Shown one piece after another: positions 29,669-40,600 of a DNA stretch of 64,000 nucleotides; the first letter of the stretch is position 1, and each line of letters opens with the position of its first letter. This DNA comes from Prorocentrum cordatum (Eukaryota; Sar; Dinophyceae; Prorocentrales; Prorocentraceae): assembly GCA_963575745.1 (NCBI GenBank), contig CAUYUJ010015845.1, positions 172,545 to 236,544 of the forward strand, read 5' to 3'. The notes beneath the pieces are model-generated. The model saw only the letters and a list, made by a program, of their open reading frames with translations, was not told the DNA's origin and ran no database searches. The translations under genes were made by a program, and so were the position numbers.

Positions 29669-31864
29669 TCAGTACATACCCTCACGTTGGTGACCAAACA
29701 CGTCCTCCTCATCCAAATCGTTGTTGCTTGGGCGAGATCCCGCTGACATTCCCGCGTTGACGCGAGACTCATGAACAGCGCGGGCCACTTCCTCTCTGTT
29801 AGTTTCCTCCCACGCTCTCTCCATGTTCTCATCTTCGCCGACTAGATCTGCCTCGGCCGTGGTCCTCTCTTTTTTGGGTGCGCCAGGAATCTCTGGCTCC
29901 TCTGCCCTGCTGCGCTTCCTCTCAGGCGTCTCAGGCGTATCAGCAGTCAGATCAAACTCGCTTCCGTGGTGAGGCTCTGCTTTCATTGATAGAATGCGCT
30001 GCCTTTCTTGCATGTCCTCGATGGTACCACAAAACGCAATCGGGGCTGCATTCGCGCTGCGTTCCAAAGAGCTAAACCCAGCAGCCGTCAATAGGGGATG
30101 GTCGTATGACTGAGGCGCCATTGATGGATCATTGAACAATCCTCTGGCGCCCCGTGCAGATGAAGGCCTGATCGTTCTGGAACGGGGAATCGGCTCACCT
30201 CTCATAGCCCTGCTCAAATATTCCAACGACCACTTCACATCCTCATGGTAGTTCGGCGGGACCTCCTTTAACTGTCCATTTTTCCACTTCTGCATAAGGA
30301 TTTTCACTTCTGGTTTGAATATATCCATTTCTTCACCAACCGGCCAATGGATGATTGGCACATCCACCATCTCTTTGGTAGCATTGCGGTGGATGATCCC
30401 TTCGCGAGTAACGACGATGGTGTGGAAACGACGCCTGAATGCAACCCAGTCCTCTTCGTCGGCCTCTTTATCTATTGACGGCATAATAAGTTTTTGCCAA
30501 TCCTTGTCGGTGATCTTATCTTTGCGCAAAAACCTCTTGGACAATTTGCTGTCGTATTGCTGACTCACAGCTTGGCGGCACGAATACATGTCGAACCCTG
30601 AACCTCCCCACCTGGCCCATAGAAGAGCATCTACCTCTGCGGGATACAAAAAAGCTTTCACCAGATCGGCGCCAAGCTGATAGAACTTCCCGTCATCAAA
30701 GATACACGGCTTGAAAACATTGTTTCGCTCGCCTCTGAACATATCAATAAATTTGGCGGTCGCTATGGCAGGTTGAACATCGTCTCTCTTTTCTTCTTCT
30801 ATCCAATGATTGGACACCATGAAGGCGTGCGTCCGTGAACACAAACTTTTACCGCATTCCGAAATTCCGATCCATAGAATTCCATGTTCCTTATGCGTTG
30901 CAATCTTATCTTTCAGGACCAAGTCCATGAACCACGGCTTCAAATCTTTATAGGTTGTGAAATTGAAATCAATCTTTCTGGCAGTAGACGCGCCTCTTGC
31001 CAAACAGTCTAAGAACGATCTGCACTTTGCTTCTGGCCAATCCAAGATTGGGCTTCCTGGCTTTTTGGTCCACACGTCAACCCACTCCGCGAATTGCCCT
31101 TCGTTGTTTGAGGAGGGTCTCATCTTTCGCATGAACTCGTAACCAGCTGAGATCTTGTTGAAATCAACTTGCTTCTCTTCAACATCACCCGACCATTTGC
31201 CGTAGCGAACTTGAAAACCACCAAGCCCTTCAAATAGTTTCTGGAATATTTTCTTAGTCACCACTGGGTTGTGAGGCCACCACGAATGGCAGTGCAGAGA
31301 GCCGCAAGCCAGTTCTTCTTGCACCTTCACAAGCTTTTGCTGTTCGTCGAACATAATGTTTTTGATGACGTGCCACTTTTCGCCGGCGGGCACTATTGCC
31401 AGTTGCATTGTGTACGCCACTTGCCAGGAACCCGACGGACCGAATGGATGTGGTAAGTTTTTGTAGTTCCCTTTGTCCATCTCTTTTGCAATCGACCCTT
31501 TCACATGATCATTGTAATTGCCGTTCCACTCATTGCTCCAATCAATATTACCGTGGAAATCATTTGCCAAATTATCCACAATCTTTTTGGCATCGTCTTC
31601 AAACTTCCCGCTCCATTCGAAAATGCAATCAACAGCCCACTTGTTTTTCTGACTAACGTTCGTGTGTGGGAAGGCGTAGATAGGTAAGTCTGCAGCTTCG
31701 GTCAACGCAGGAGCATCAAACTTGATGATTGGTTTCTCCGTAACAAAATGCAGCTTGTTATTGTCAAGTTGCTTTTCTGTGTCTGCGAGAATTTGATTTG
31801 TCTTCCCTGGCATTTCTAACGCAACGCCTAATGTTTTCATGCCGCCGCATATAACGTTAGCCAT
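29669..31864 (-). CDS. Walker-type ATPase, possibly Rep/SF3-helicase-like
   Basis: 731 residues, ATG at 31864. A perfect Walker A, Gly333-Ile-Ser-Glu-Cys-Gly-Lys339-Ser340, is preceded by a Leu-Trp-Ile strand; a Walker B candidate, Cys-Ile-Phe-Asp390-Asp391, lies 50 residues on, followed by Leu-Trp-Ala-Arg-Trp-Gly, a spacing like superfamily 3 helicases. Upstream, Leu-His191-Cys-His193 could be an HUH motif and Ala-Gly-Tyr242 a nicking tyrosine, but the Tyr-x-x-Lys pattern is not met, so the nuclease part is speculative. The last 150 residues are charged and disordered. The frame is intact. It lies upstream of the KDZ-like gene on the same strand. Confidence 0.6.
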   Translation of the reverse strand: MANVICGGMKTLGVALEMPGKTNQILADTEKQLDNNKLHFVTEKPIIKFDAPALTEAADLPIYAFPHTNVSQKNKWAVDCIFEWSGKFEDDAKKIVDNLANDFHGNIDWSNEWNGNYNDHVKGSIAKEMDKGNYKNLPHPFGPSGSWQVAYTMQLAIVPAGEKWHVIKNIMFDEQQKLVKVQEELACGSLHCHSWWPHNPVVTKKIFQKLFEGLGGFQVRYGKWSGDVEEKQVDFNKISAGYEFMRKMRPSSNNEGQFAEWVDVWTKKPGSPILDWPEAKCRSFLDCLARGASTARKIDFNFTTYKDLKPWFMDLVLKDKIATHKEHGILWIGISECGKSLCSRTHAFMVSNHWIEEEKRDDVQPAIATAKFIDMFRGERNNVFKPCIFDDGKFYQLGADLVKAFLYPAEVDALLWARWGGSGFDMYSCRQAVSQQYDSKLSKRFLRKDKITDKDWQKLIMPSIDKEADEEDWVAFRRRFHTIVVTREGIIHRNATKEMVDVPIIHWPVGEEMDIFKPEVKILMQKWKNGQLKEVPPNYHEDVKWSLEYLSRAMRGEPIPRSRTIRPSSARGARGLFNDPSMAPQSYDHPLLTAAGFSSLERSANAAPIAFCGTIEDMQERQRILSMKAEPHHGSEFDLTADTPETPERKRSRAEEPEIPGAPKKERTTAEADLVGEDENMERAWEETNREEVARAVHESRVNAGMSAGSRPSNNDLDEEDVFGHQREGMY

Positions 31865-32051
31865 CAGCTAACCTTCTTGCCAACAAGCAGTCAGCGCAGT
31901 TTGTTTGCTGGGTGTGCTTGAGCCTCTGAGGCGAGGAGAAGGAGAGGAGGAGGCAAATGATAATAATGATAATACATAACGAAAATGGACAATGATACAA
32001 TAAATCAAGATTATGGTAACAATACATATCATACTCTATCACGATAGATGA
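31865..32051. other. AT-rich right flank of the island
   Basis: Contains a polypurine stretch (31930-31953) and ata/gat-rich DNA. It includes the 5' side of the ATPase ORF. No terminal inverted repeat matching 19085-19190 could be seen by eye. Confidence 0.4.
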
Positions 32052-32480
32052 ATTGAAGCGCAGTTACCTTCAGAATGCCCTTGGCGCATTCTCTGGAATA
32101 TTTTGTCGCACCGGCAATATTCATCTCCCTGCGGCGGCCGAAGACGCAGAAGGCCTTCGACATTCGGAATCAGAGAGCAGGGCGGCCAAGAATGCAAATG
32201 ATGATTATGATAATGATACATATAATGCAATATGTATAAGTATGTATTGAAGCGCAATTATCTTCAGAGCACGCTTGGCGCACTCCCTGTCGCACCGGCA
32301 ATATCCGTCTCCTTCGGCGGCCGAAGACGCAAAAGGCCTTCGACACTCGGAATCAGAGAGCAGGGCTGCCAAGAACGCAAATGATGGTTATGATAGTGAT
32401 ACATATACTGCAATATGTATAAGTATGTATTGAAGCGCAATTATCTTCAGAGGACGCTTGGTGCACTCTCTGTCGCACCG
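32052..32480 (+). repeat. About 190-bp tandem satellite
   Basis: Units start attgaagcgca at 32052, 32246 and 32429 (periods 194 and 183 bp). Each has ttcagag..cttggcgcactc, a gcggccgaagacgca palindromic block and a gatacatataatgcaatatg end. The third unit decays into the gtcgcaccggcggtctct repeat (32480-32640). Confidence 0.85.
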
Positions 32481-32758
32481 GCGGTCTCGCCCCCAGCGCC
32501 GGCGGTCTCTCTGTCGCACCGGCGGTCTCTCTCGCACGTCTCTGTCGCACCAGCGGTCTCTCTGTCGCACCGGCGGTCTCTCTCGCACGTCTCTGTCGCA
32601 CCAGCGGTCTCTCTGTCGCGAGGGAAGGCGAGGAGGGGAGAGAATTTTTCCAGTGTCGCCGCAGCGAGCGAGCGTCTCTGCAGCGAGCGAGCGTCTCTGC
32701 AGCGAGCGAGCGAGCGTCGCTGCAGCGAGCGAGCAGTCGCTCCCGGTGTCTTCGTCGT

Positions 32759-32826
<68 letters not shown>

Positions 32827-32851
32827 TCGCCGCCGCCGCCGTCGTCGTCGT

Positions 32852-32895
<44 letters not shown>

Positions 32896-33129
32896 TCGCC
32901 GCCCTCGTCGTTGTCGTCGTCGCCGCCGCCGCCGTAGTCGTCGTCTTCGCCGCCGTCTTCGCCGCCGTCGTCGGCCTGCTCCTGGCGCCCTCGGGGGCTG
33001 CCGTCCACACTCCCGCCTCGGAGTGTGGACGACCGCAGCGCCGTCCCCCGAGGGCCCAGGCTTGTCGTCGCCGTAGCGTCGTCTTCGCCGCCGCCGCCGT
33101 TGCGTCGTCGTCGTCGCCGCCGTCTTCGC

Positions 33130-33181
<52 letters not shown>

Positions 33182-33196
33182 TTCGTCGTCCGCCGC

Positions 33197-33254
<58 letters not shown>

Positions 33255-33257
33255 GCT

Positions 33258-33334
<77 letters not shown>

Positions 33335-33350
33335 CGGCGTCGGCGCCGCC
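32481..33350. repeat. Short tandem repeats: gtcgcaccggcggtctct, agcgagcg, (GTC/GCC)n
   Basis: Successive simple arrays: gtcgcacc(g/a)gcggtctctct units to 32640, agcgagcgtctctgc to 32740, then about 600 bp of gtc and gcc trinucleotides broken at 32985-33057 by a palindrome. Poly-Asp, poly-Ser and poly-Val frames on it are artefacts. Confidence 0.95.
32985..33057. repeat. Imperfect palindrome inside the GTC satellite
   Basis: Inner arms gtccacactcc and ggagtgtggac around a 6-bp loop, with outer arms gccctcggggg and cccccgagggc. It interrupts the trinucleotide array, whose two halves are both gtc/gcc rather than reverse complements. Confidence 0.75.
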
Positions 33351-33600
33351 CTGTCCCCGTCCCTCAGTAGGGCGAGGAGCGGCCCTTGCCCCAGTAGCTC
33401 TTGCCCCCCCAGTTGTTCTGCAGCTCGTCCTTTTCCGGCGGGGGGGGCGGCGGCGGCAGCGACGACAACGACGACGACGAATATCCTCGCCGTGCGCGTA
33501 GTTGCAGCGCTCGCCCTGCTTGCAGAAGCCTTTGGCCCAGTAGCGGCAGAGGTCGGTCTTCCAGCGCGAGTCCTTGTGAGCCGTTATTTTTTTCTAATTC
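33351..33600 (+). other. Unassigned unique sequence between satellites
   Basis: Moderately GC-rich, with a G tract at 33440-33450. A plus frame 33401-33634 has Cys and Trp residues but no domain. Confidence 0.3.
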
Positions 33601-33698
33601 GCGCTACTCTTGCGTCTGGCCAGACCAATTCTAGCCTCGAGGTGGCGCGCGGGCCACCCCGAGGCTAGAATTGGTCTGGCCAGACGCAAGAGTAGTGC
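33601..33698. repeat. Near-perfect hairpin of almost 100 bp
   Basis: Left arm from 33604 (ctactcttgcgtctggccag...) pairs with the right arm ending 33695 over 36 bp without mismatch, and over more with one mismatch at either end; the loop holds gtggcgcgcgggccac. Such a long perfect palindrome is unstable in DNA and suggests a recent inverted duplication or a foldback end. Confidence 0.95.
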
Positions 33699-33784
33699 GT
33701 TGGGAGTTTAGGGCTTCTGTCTTTGTAGTGCTGCTGCTTCTCGTGCTGCTCCTGTTCGCCCTGCGCCTGCTTGGCGCGCTGCTG

Positions 33785-34130
<346 letters not shown>

Positions 34131-34299
34131 TCCCTCCACCCAAGCGGCCCGGAAGCTCGCCGGCGCCAAGCCAGGCTGACGAGGAGACGCCATGCCACCG
34201 ACTAGAGAGAAGGGTTATGGATTCAGCTATGGATGGCTTGTGCCAGAGCTGATACGGATGTCTTCGTCGGGGTCGTCGTCTTCGTCGTCGCCGCCGAGC

Positions 34300-34475
34300 C
34301 CGCCGCCGAGTCCTCTCTCCTCCTCCCTTCCCTTTCTCCTCCCTCCTCTCCTCCTCCTCCCTCCTCCTCTCTTCCCTTGCTCTTCCCTCCTCCTGCCTCG
34401 CTCCCTCTCCCTTCCCTTCCTCCTCTCCTCCCTTTCTTTCCTCCCTCTTTCCTTTTCTTTTTCCTTTTTTCCATC
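34300..34475. repeat. Pyrimidine-rich tract
   Basis: tcc/cct-rich sequence, plus strand nearly all pyrimidine; no gene. Confidence 0.9.
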
Positions 34476-34498
34476 TTAAGAGGATGGGCGACCCCCCA

Positions 34499-34532
34499 CT
34501 CGACAACGAATCTTTTCAGATTCGTTGTCGAG
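34499..34532. repeat. 14-bp-arm hairpin at a RepA boundary
   Basis: ctcgacaacgaatc (34499-34512), a ttttca loop, and gattcgttgtcgag (34519-34532). The same half sequence, attcgttgtcgag, also marks the RepA/AT-island junction near 17237-17249, so it may be an end sequence of a repeat. Confidence 0.8.
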
Positions 34533-34534
34533 CA

Positions 34535-35100
34535 CCCTCTTTTTTTTTCCCGGCCCGACGCGAGCGCCTCCTGGAGGGCTGCGTTCCCGGAGGCGCGCGG
34601 GGGGCTTTGGACAGGTCGAGGCTCGCGCGTGCGCGGAATCGCGCGCCGGCGAGTTGAGCTGCCGCGATGCGCGCATGGGGAAAGGGGAAGGAATGAAGGG
34701 GGGTTTAGAGAAGGAGAGGGATTAGTAATGCGGAGCGCTTTCTCTTCCACGTCGCCACATTGTAGGGGGCGCCGACGAAGGCCGTGCGAGGCTGAATTCG
34801 CAGCGCGCGGATGTCTCATCGCGCGGCGGTGGAGGGAGGTCTTGAAGGCAGTAAGAACAAAAAAACACGCGCGTTTTTTTTCTCCAGCCCAGCGGGCGCG
34901 CCTCCTGGAGGGCGTCGCCTACGGGGGCGCGTAGGAGGTTTTGGCCAGGGCGGGCGCCAAACCAGAAGAAAGTCCACACCCAGCGGCCGCGCCAGGATAA
35001 TCGCTCCTTGCGGTCTGGGCTGGCGAGCGTGCTTCCTCTATGCGGTTGGCGCTAGGGGCGCGAGGATGGCCGCGTTCCGTCGCGCGGCGGCAGATCCTGC
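34535..35100 (+). repeat. RepA copy 4
   Basis: Carries the 'gggctttggacaggtcgaggctcgcgcg' and 'gaggctgaattcgcagcgcgcggatgtc' blocks, an a7-cacgcgcg-t8 palindrome at 34857-34882, and the caggataatcgctccttgcg sub-block. It continues into the gene fragment at 35101-35775. Confidence 0.75.
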
Positions 35101-35775
35101 GCGCGCCACGGGCAGCAGGAGATATCGAGAGTGGGATGCGCGCACGCCGAAGAGGACGCAGGAGGAGGCAGGGGGGGGGGGGCGTGGAAGAGGGAAACGA
35201 CGATTCGCAGACCCCTCTCGTGAATGGCCGAATTGGCTCGAGCACTCTCCGCGCGCTCAGCGCGCATGTCAGGGCCGCGCTCGAAACTATTTGCATCGAT
35301 GCCCGATAGCCGCCGCGACCGATCCCGCTCGCCACCAGCAGAGAAAGGCGCAGGCAAGGACAACTTGCAGGCAGAGAAAGGCGCAGGCAAAGACAAAGGC
35401 AAGCACAAGAGCACAGACGATGGTCTTGATAGGTGCTTGCAGTCAGCGCTGGAGGCCACGTTCACAGCATGCAGCCGCTCAAATTTTGAGATGTTGCAAG
35501 CAATCAAGGACAGGGGCGAATCCACGAGGCAGAACCGCGAGTTGAAGAAAGCTGCATTGGACTAAACATGTCGGGTGGGGTGCCTTGAGATGGTTGCGAA
35601 GGTTTGTTTGTCCGATCACATCAAACGCGAGGTTTTGCACTACTTCCGCGAGGGGGCAGAGACGGCGCCAGATGACCTTTCGAGTTCTCAGCCCCCACCG
35701 CCCTGCAAGGACCCCAAAGGCGACGATAATGAATTGAATTCCGAGGAGGGCGATCCGAAACGCGTGGAGTGAGGC
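35101..35775 (+). pseudogene. Gene fragment carried inside RepA (copy 2 of 2)
   Basis: Close match to 15890-16400, with the same junction to RepA. The frame 35224-35565 encodes the Ala-Glu-Lys-Gly-Ala-Gly-Lys linker, then Leu-Gln-Ser-Ala-Leu-Glu-Ala-Thr-Phe, and ends at a TAA at 35563-35565 where copy 1 reads on. Coding-like sequence resumes at 35575-35772. Differences between the two copies are few. Confidence 0.5.
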
Positions 35776-35802
35776 TGGCCCGAGGTGCAACTCCTTTTCC
35801 AG

Positions 35803-36544
<742 letters not shown>

Positions 36545-36560
<16 letters not shown>

Positions 36561-36846
36561 CGGAGCAGCGAGCCGCGACGCGTCCTGTTGCCAGCCGCGA
36601 GCAGATTTCAATTAGTTGTTTTTGCGTGTGCAGTGCATGGACATAAGTACACTCAGATGATACAGGGGCGTCCCCCCGCAACGCAGGAATATGTTCAGAA
36701 GCATGTGTGCAGCGCAGAGGTTGACATGTATGTAGCCGTAACTTGAAATGCATGTTGGTACATGCGTAATTGTATATATATACATATATATTATTTGAAT
36801 ATATATATATATATATATAGATGTATATGTATATATATGTGTGCGA

Positions 36847-36903
<57 letters not shown>

Positions 36904-38115
36904 GTACGTGGGGGCGCCCCCCTCATAGGGTGGTATCCTTTGTTTCCAAGCTACTGCGCAGCGTCTTGCAAGCGCAGGTAAACATCACATTTCGCCGACG
37001 CACGGCGGCGAGGCTCACCCGCGCGCGGAATCACGCGCCCGCGAGTGGAGCTTCCGCGATGCACGCGTGGGGAAGGGGGGGGGATGAGGGGGCTTTAGAG
37101 AAGGAGGAGGGATTAGTGAAGCGGAGCGCTGCCTCGTCCAAGCCGCAACATTGCAGGGGGGCTCCGACAAAAGCCATGCGAGGCTGAACTCGCAGCGTGC
37201 GGATGTCCCAGTGCGCCGCGGTGGAGGTTGTCAAGTCCGTAAAAAAAGCACCCCCGGTTTGTTCCCCCGTCCCAGTGCGCGTGTCTCCTGGGGGGCTTCA
37301 TTCTCGGAGGCGCGTGGGGGGCTTTGGACAAGTCGAGCATGACACACAAAAAAGTCAACACCCAACAGCCGCTCCAGGATTGTTCCTCGCGGTCTGGGTT
37401 GGCGAGGGTGCTTTCTTTATGCGGTTGGCGCTAGGGGCGCGAGGATGGTCGCGTTCCGTCGCGCAGCGGTGGATCCCCTGGCACCCAGACTTTCCCCCCA
37501 CAAGAACGTCCATGCGAATTTCGTTGGGATGCTCCAGCGCCGCTGCGGCTTCAAATTTCGATGGCAGCGGCTTCTCCGCAGTCTACTCCAAGGTTGCGCC
37601 GAGAGAATCGCGCCTTGCGGTCTGGGTTGGCGAGTGCGCTTTCCGCGTGCGGCTGGCTCCAGAGGCGCGAGGATGGGCATTTCGCGCGGCGGCTGCTCTT
37701 CTGGCAGCGAGGCCCCCCTTTCCCGCCCATCAGAAACACCGCGTGTTTTTGGCTGGGTTGCCCCAGTGCTGTTGTGGTCAAAATGCCGACGGCAGCGGCG
37801 CCCCCCAGTCCACTTCAAGGTTGCGCCAGGATAATCGCGTCTCGCGGCCTGCGTTGGGGAGTTATCTCCGCCCATGGATCCTGGGGGGGGGGCGCGAGAA
37901 TAATCCCCAGCGCGCGGGTGTGCTAGCGATCGGCGGTGGAAGCTTTGAAACCAGTAAAAAAAACACACGCGCGTTTTTTTTGTCCATCGGCATAACGGGG
38001 GTGTTCTGGAGGGCGTCATCCCCGAAAGCGCGTTGAAGCCTTTGGAGAAGTCGCGAACTTGGACGTTCCCGGGGCCGGAAGGAAAACGAAAACATCCAAC
38101 GAGGGGGATGCCCCA
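36545..38115 (+). repeat. RepA copy 5 (long, with TA tract)
   Basis: Full block order, including 'aggggcgtccccccgcaacgcaggaatatgttcag' (36665), a TA tract (36771-36905), the gggggcgcccccc palindrome (36908-36921), the cgccgacgcacggcggcgag signature, two internal repeats of the 'tgcggtctgggttggcgag' sub-block, and an (A)n-cacgcgcg-(T)n palindrome at 37957-37982. Confidence 0.75.
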
Positions 38116-38119
38116 ACGT

Positions 38120-38348
38120 CGGGCGCCGTGGGCTGAGATATTCCATGCCAGGTTGATCATTATCCCCCCTTCCCATCTTCTCTTCCCATAGCTATTGAGG
38201 CACCAGCGACTTGCGGATCCCAGCACCGCAAGTGCAGAGCCGCAGACCCCGCGGAGCCCAGAACTGAAAGTGCAAGCCAAGTGCCCCGCGCTTTGCGCAC
38301 TCCGGATGCCGATTCCTCCATTCTTTCTTCATTGCTGTTTGAGGTTAT
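38120..38348 (+). other. Upstream flank of the GT32-like gene
   Basis: Repeats 36225-36448 and ends in gaggttatttg. A TGA at 38340-38342 closes the GT32 frame upstream, and no ATG start is present. The coding sequence therefore begins in another exon or has lost its 5' end. Confidence 0.55.
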
Positions 38349-39152
38349 TTGGATGCAGAGATACCCGACCAGGTGGTCTCGAATTGCACGGCCTGGACGC
38401 AGAAGTGCCCCGGTTGGGGCGGCGCCGTTTACAGGCCCAACACCACCCTTGCCACGGCCCGCACGTTGCCCGACGATGTCCGCGAGATGGTGGTTCCTTT
38501 GCTGCAGTGCAAGCCGTCGGGCACAGTTCTTTGGATACAGCAGGCGGATATGGCCCGGGTGGTGGCGGTGTGGTACGTCGGCGGCGTTTACCTTGATGCG
38601 CTCGATTCGGTGGTCGAGAAACCGCTGGGCGGACTGCTCAGCGCTGGCTTGCTCGTTGCAGAGGGCCCTTCCGCGGCCTCTTTTGAAGCAGACTTTCTCG
38701 GGGCTTCCGCGGGCGACCCGCGCTTGCTCGAGTTGTTGAAGCTGCAGAGCACGCGGGTGCAAAGATATAAACCAAGCAACTTTCCGCCCCATCGGGTCAT
38801 GCTCACCACGGGGCCGAAGGCTTGGGAGCAGTGGGCCAGAGACGTTGGCGTCGAGGCGCTGCCCTTGACCACAAGATTCCACCGAGAGAAAAGCAGGAAC
38901 GCAGAGCCGCTATGGGCGCGCAGTCTGGATGTCGAATGCCCGTGCGCCGTGGTGCACCACGCCTCGTTTTGCATGGGGAAGTGGAAACCATTGGATCGCG
39001 TCGTGGCCACGCCCAAGAAGCGCGCCCCGCGCAAGGTGCGGAAAGGCTTCAACACGTTGCCTTCCGGTTCGGCTCGACCATTGACGCGTGGCGTTGCAGC
39101 TGCGAGTGGCCCCCCTTCGGTGCGTGCGACCAAGGTGGAGGATTTGGCCTAG
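38349..39152 (+). CDS. GT32-family (OCH1-like) glycosyltransferase
   Basis: 267 residues from a TTG at the frame opening; no ATG lies near it. An Ile-Pro-Asp-Gln-Val-Val ... Trp ... Cys-Pro-Gly-Trp start is followed by Ala-Asp-Met-Ala-Arg-Val-Val-Ala-Val-Trp-Tyr-Val-Gly-Gly-Val-Tyr-Leu-Asp (residues 66-83), the donor-binding core of Gly_transf_sug enzymes. The metal-binding motif reads Asp83-Ala-Leu-Asp86, one residue longer than Asp-x-Asp. Later landmarks: Ala-Gly-Asp-Pro-Arg-Leu-Leu, Leu-Thr-Thr-Gly-Pro at 152-156 and Val-Val-His-His-Ala-Ser-Phe at 201. Such enzymes act in Golgi glycan synthesis; the substrate is unknown here. An in-frame TAG ends this ORF. Confidence 0.65.
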   Translation: MDAEIPDQVVSNCTAWTQKCPGWGGAVYRPNTTLATARTLPDDVREMVVPLLQCKPSGTVLWIQQADMARVVAVWYVGGVYLDALDSVVEKPLGGLLSAGLLVAEGPSAASFEADFLGASAGDPRLLELLKLQSTRVQRYKPSNFPPHRVMLTTGPKAWEQWARDVGVEALPLTTRFHREKSRNAEPLWARSLDVECPCAVVHHASFCMGKWKPLDRVVATPKKRAPRKVRKGFNTLPSGSARPLTRGVAAASGPPSVRATKVEDLA

Positions 39153-39455
39153 TCGGCCGACGCTCGGCTGGCGTTAGCGCGGGAGGCGGGGTGCTTCCAG
39201 CCCGCCGATTTTCCCGATGTGTCCATGGCCCAAGCCTCCAAGGCTAACGAGAGGAACCGACGCGCCCTATTGGTCCGGGTGTTGGCCACGCATTGCGCGG
39301 AACAGCGCTGGGGCAAGCTGTTGGAGGCGCTAGGGGCACATATTCAACTGCGCCGAAGGGCGTCAATCGCGCTGGCGAGTTCTCGCGGCGACGCTTCTGC
39401 CAAGGCCCTCGTGTCCTTCATGCGTGGAAGAGGCCGAGGTGCGAAGAAAGTGTGA
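39153..39455 (+). CDS. In-frame continuation after the TAG of the GT32-like ORF
   Basis: The same frame stays open for 100 codons past the TAG at 39150-39152 (Ser-Ala-Asp-Ala-Arg-Leu-Ala-Leu-Ala-Arg ... Arg-Gly-Arg-Gly-Ala-Lys-Lys-Val) before a TGA at 39453-39455. Composition is helix-forming and basic. It may be the natural C-terminal tail of a gene carrying one nonsense change, or an unrelated open stretch. Confidence 0.4.
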   Translation, partial: SADARLALAREAGCFQPADFPDVSMAQASKANERNRRALLVRVLATHCAEQRWGKLLEALGAHIQLRRRASIALASSRGDASAKALVSFMRGRGRGAKKV

Positions 39456-39539
39456 TGCGAACTGACTTTCGACAACGGGTACAGATTTATTGTGGTGTTC
39501 GTTCTGTCTTGTATCGAGTGGTGGGAATTAGCGTCGCTG

Positions 39540-40600
39540 TCAGCTCGCAGCATCGTTGGCCAGCAGCGAGCAGCAACGCGTCCCTTGCCCAGCCACGAGC
39601 AGATTTGAATTAGTGTTTGCGTGTGCAATGCATGTACAAATGTACAGCCACTTGATGCAGGGGCGTCCCCCCGCAGCGCAGGAATATATGTAAACATATG
39701 CATGCAGCGCATAGATTTCATTGTTTGTATATATATATACATACAGATCCATATATATATATGTATATATCAATACATATATATATATAGAGAGATACCT
39801 AGGGGCGTCACCCTCAGATGCTGCTACGTGCTACCCTTTGCGAAGATCCTGCGCAACTTCAGGCGCAGGTAAGCATCGCATTTCGCCGACGCGCGACGGC
39901 GAGGCTCACGCGTGCACGGAGGCAAGCGCGGGCGAGTGGAGCTGCCGCCATTTAAGCATGGGCTAATGGAGCACGCGCGCTGAATGGAGGAGGGAGGATG
40001 GGGTTGCGGGAAAGAAGGAGGGGTTCGTGATGCGGAGCGCTTTCTTTTCCAAGTCCCAACCTCGCAGGAGATTTCGATAAAATCTGCGGGGGGGGGGGGG
40101 GGGGGGGGTGGGGGGGGGGGGGGGATGTCACAGCGTGCGAATGTCCCAGCGCGCGGCGGTGGAGGTTGTCAAGTTCGTACTAAAAAAGAAAAACACGCGC
40201 GTTTTTTTTCTCCGGCCCATTGGGGGTTCTTTCTGGAGGGCTTCAGCCCCAGAGGCTTGTTGGAATCTTCGGACAGGTCGAGAACCCCCAGAAAAATGAA
40301 ACCCAGCGGCCGCGTCAGGATAATCGTTCCTTGCGGCTTGGGCTGGCGAGTGCGCTTCTCCACGCGGGCGGCGCCGCGGCGCGAGCATGGTCACGTTCCG
40401 TCGTGCAGCAGCGGATCCTCCGGCACCTTGGTTTCCCCGCCGAAAAGAAAAGCCATGCGATTTTCGCTGGGATTTCTTTTAATAATGTCGCTGCGGCTTC
40501 AATTTCGATGGCAGCGGCTTCTCCGCAATCTACTCCATGATTGCGCCAGGAGACTCGCGCCTTTGCGGTCTGGGTTGGCGCCGTGCGATATAGGGGCGCC
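39540..40600 (+). repeat. RepA copy 6
   Basis: Starts with agctcgcagcatcgttggcc, then aggggcgtccccccgcagcgcagg, a TA tract (39727-39790), cgccgacgcgcgacggcgag, a G tract at 40090-40122, and an aaaaacacgcgcgtttttttt palindrome at 40190-40210. Confidence 0.75.

Noticed and set aside
32388-33668. Long Val/Ala and Ser/Pro ORFs over the GTC/GCC satellite
   Set aside because: Trinucleotide artefacts, open in all frames.
40090-40122. Long G tract as a functional quadruplex element
   Set aside because: Present in only one RepA copy at this place and likely to be slippage or a sequencing-error-prone homopolymer.
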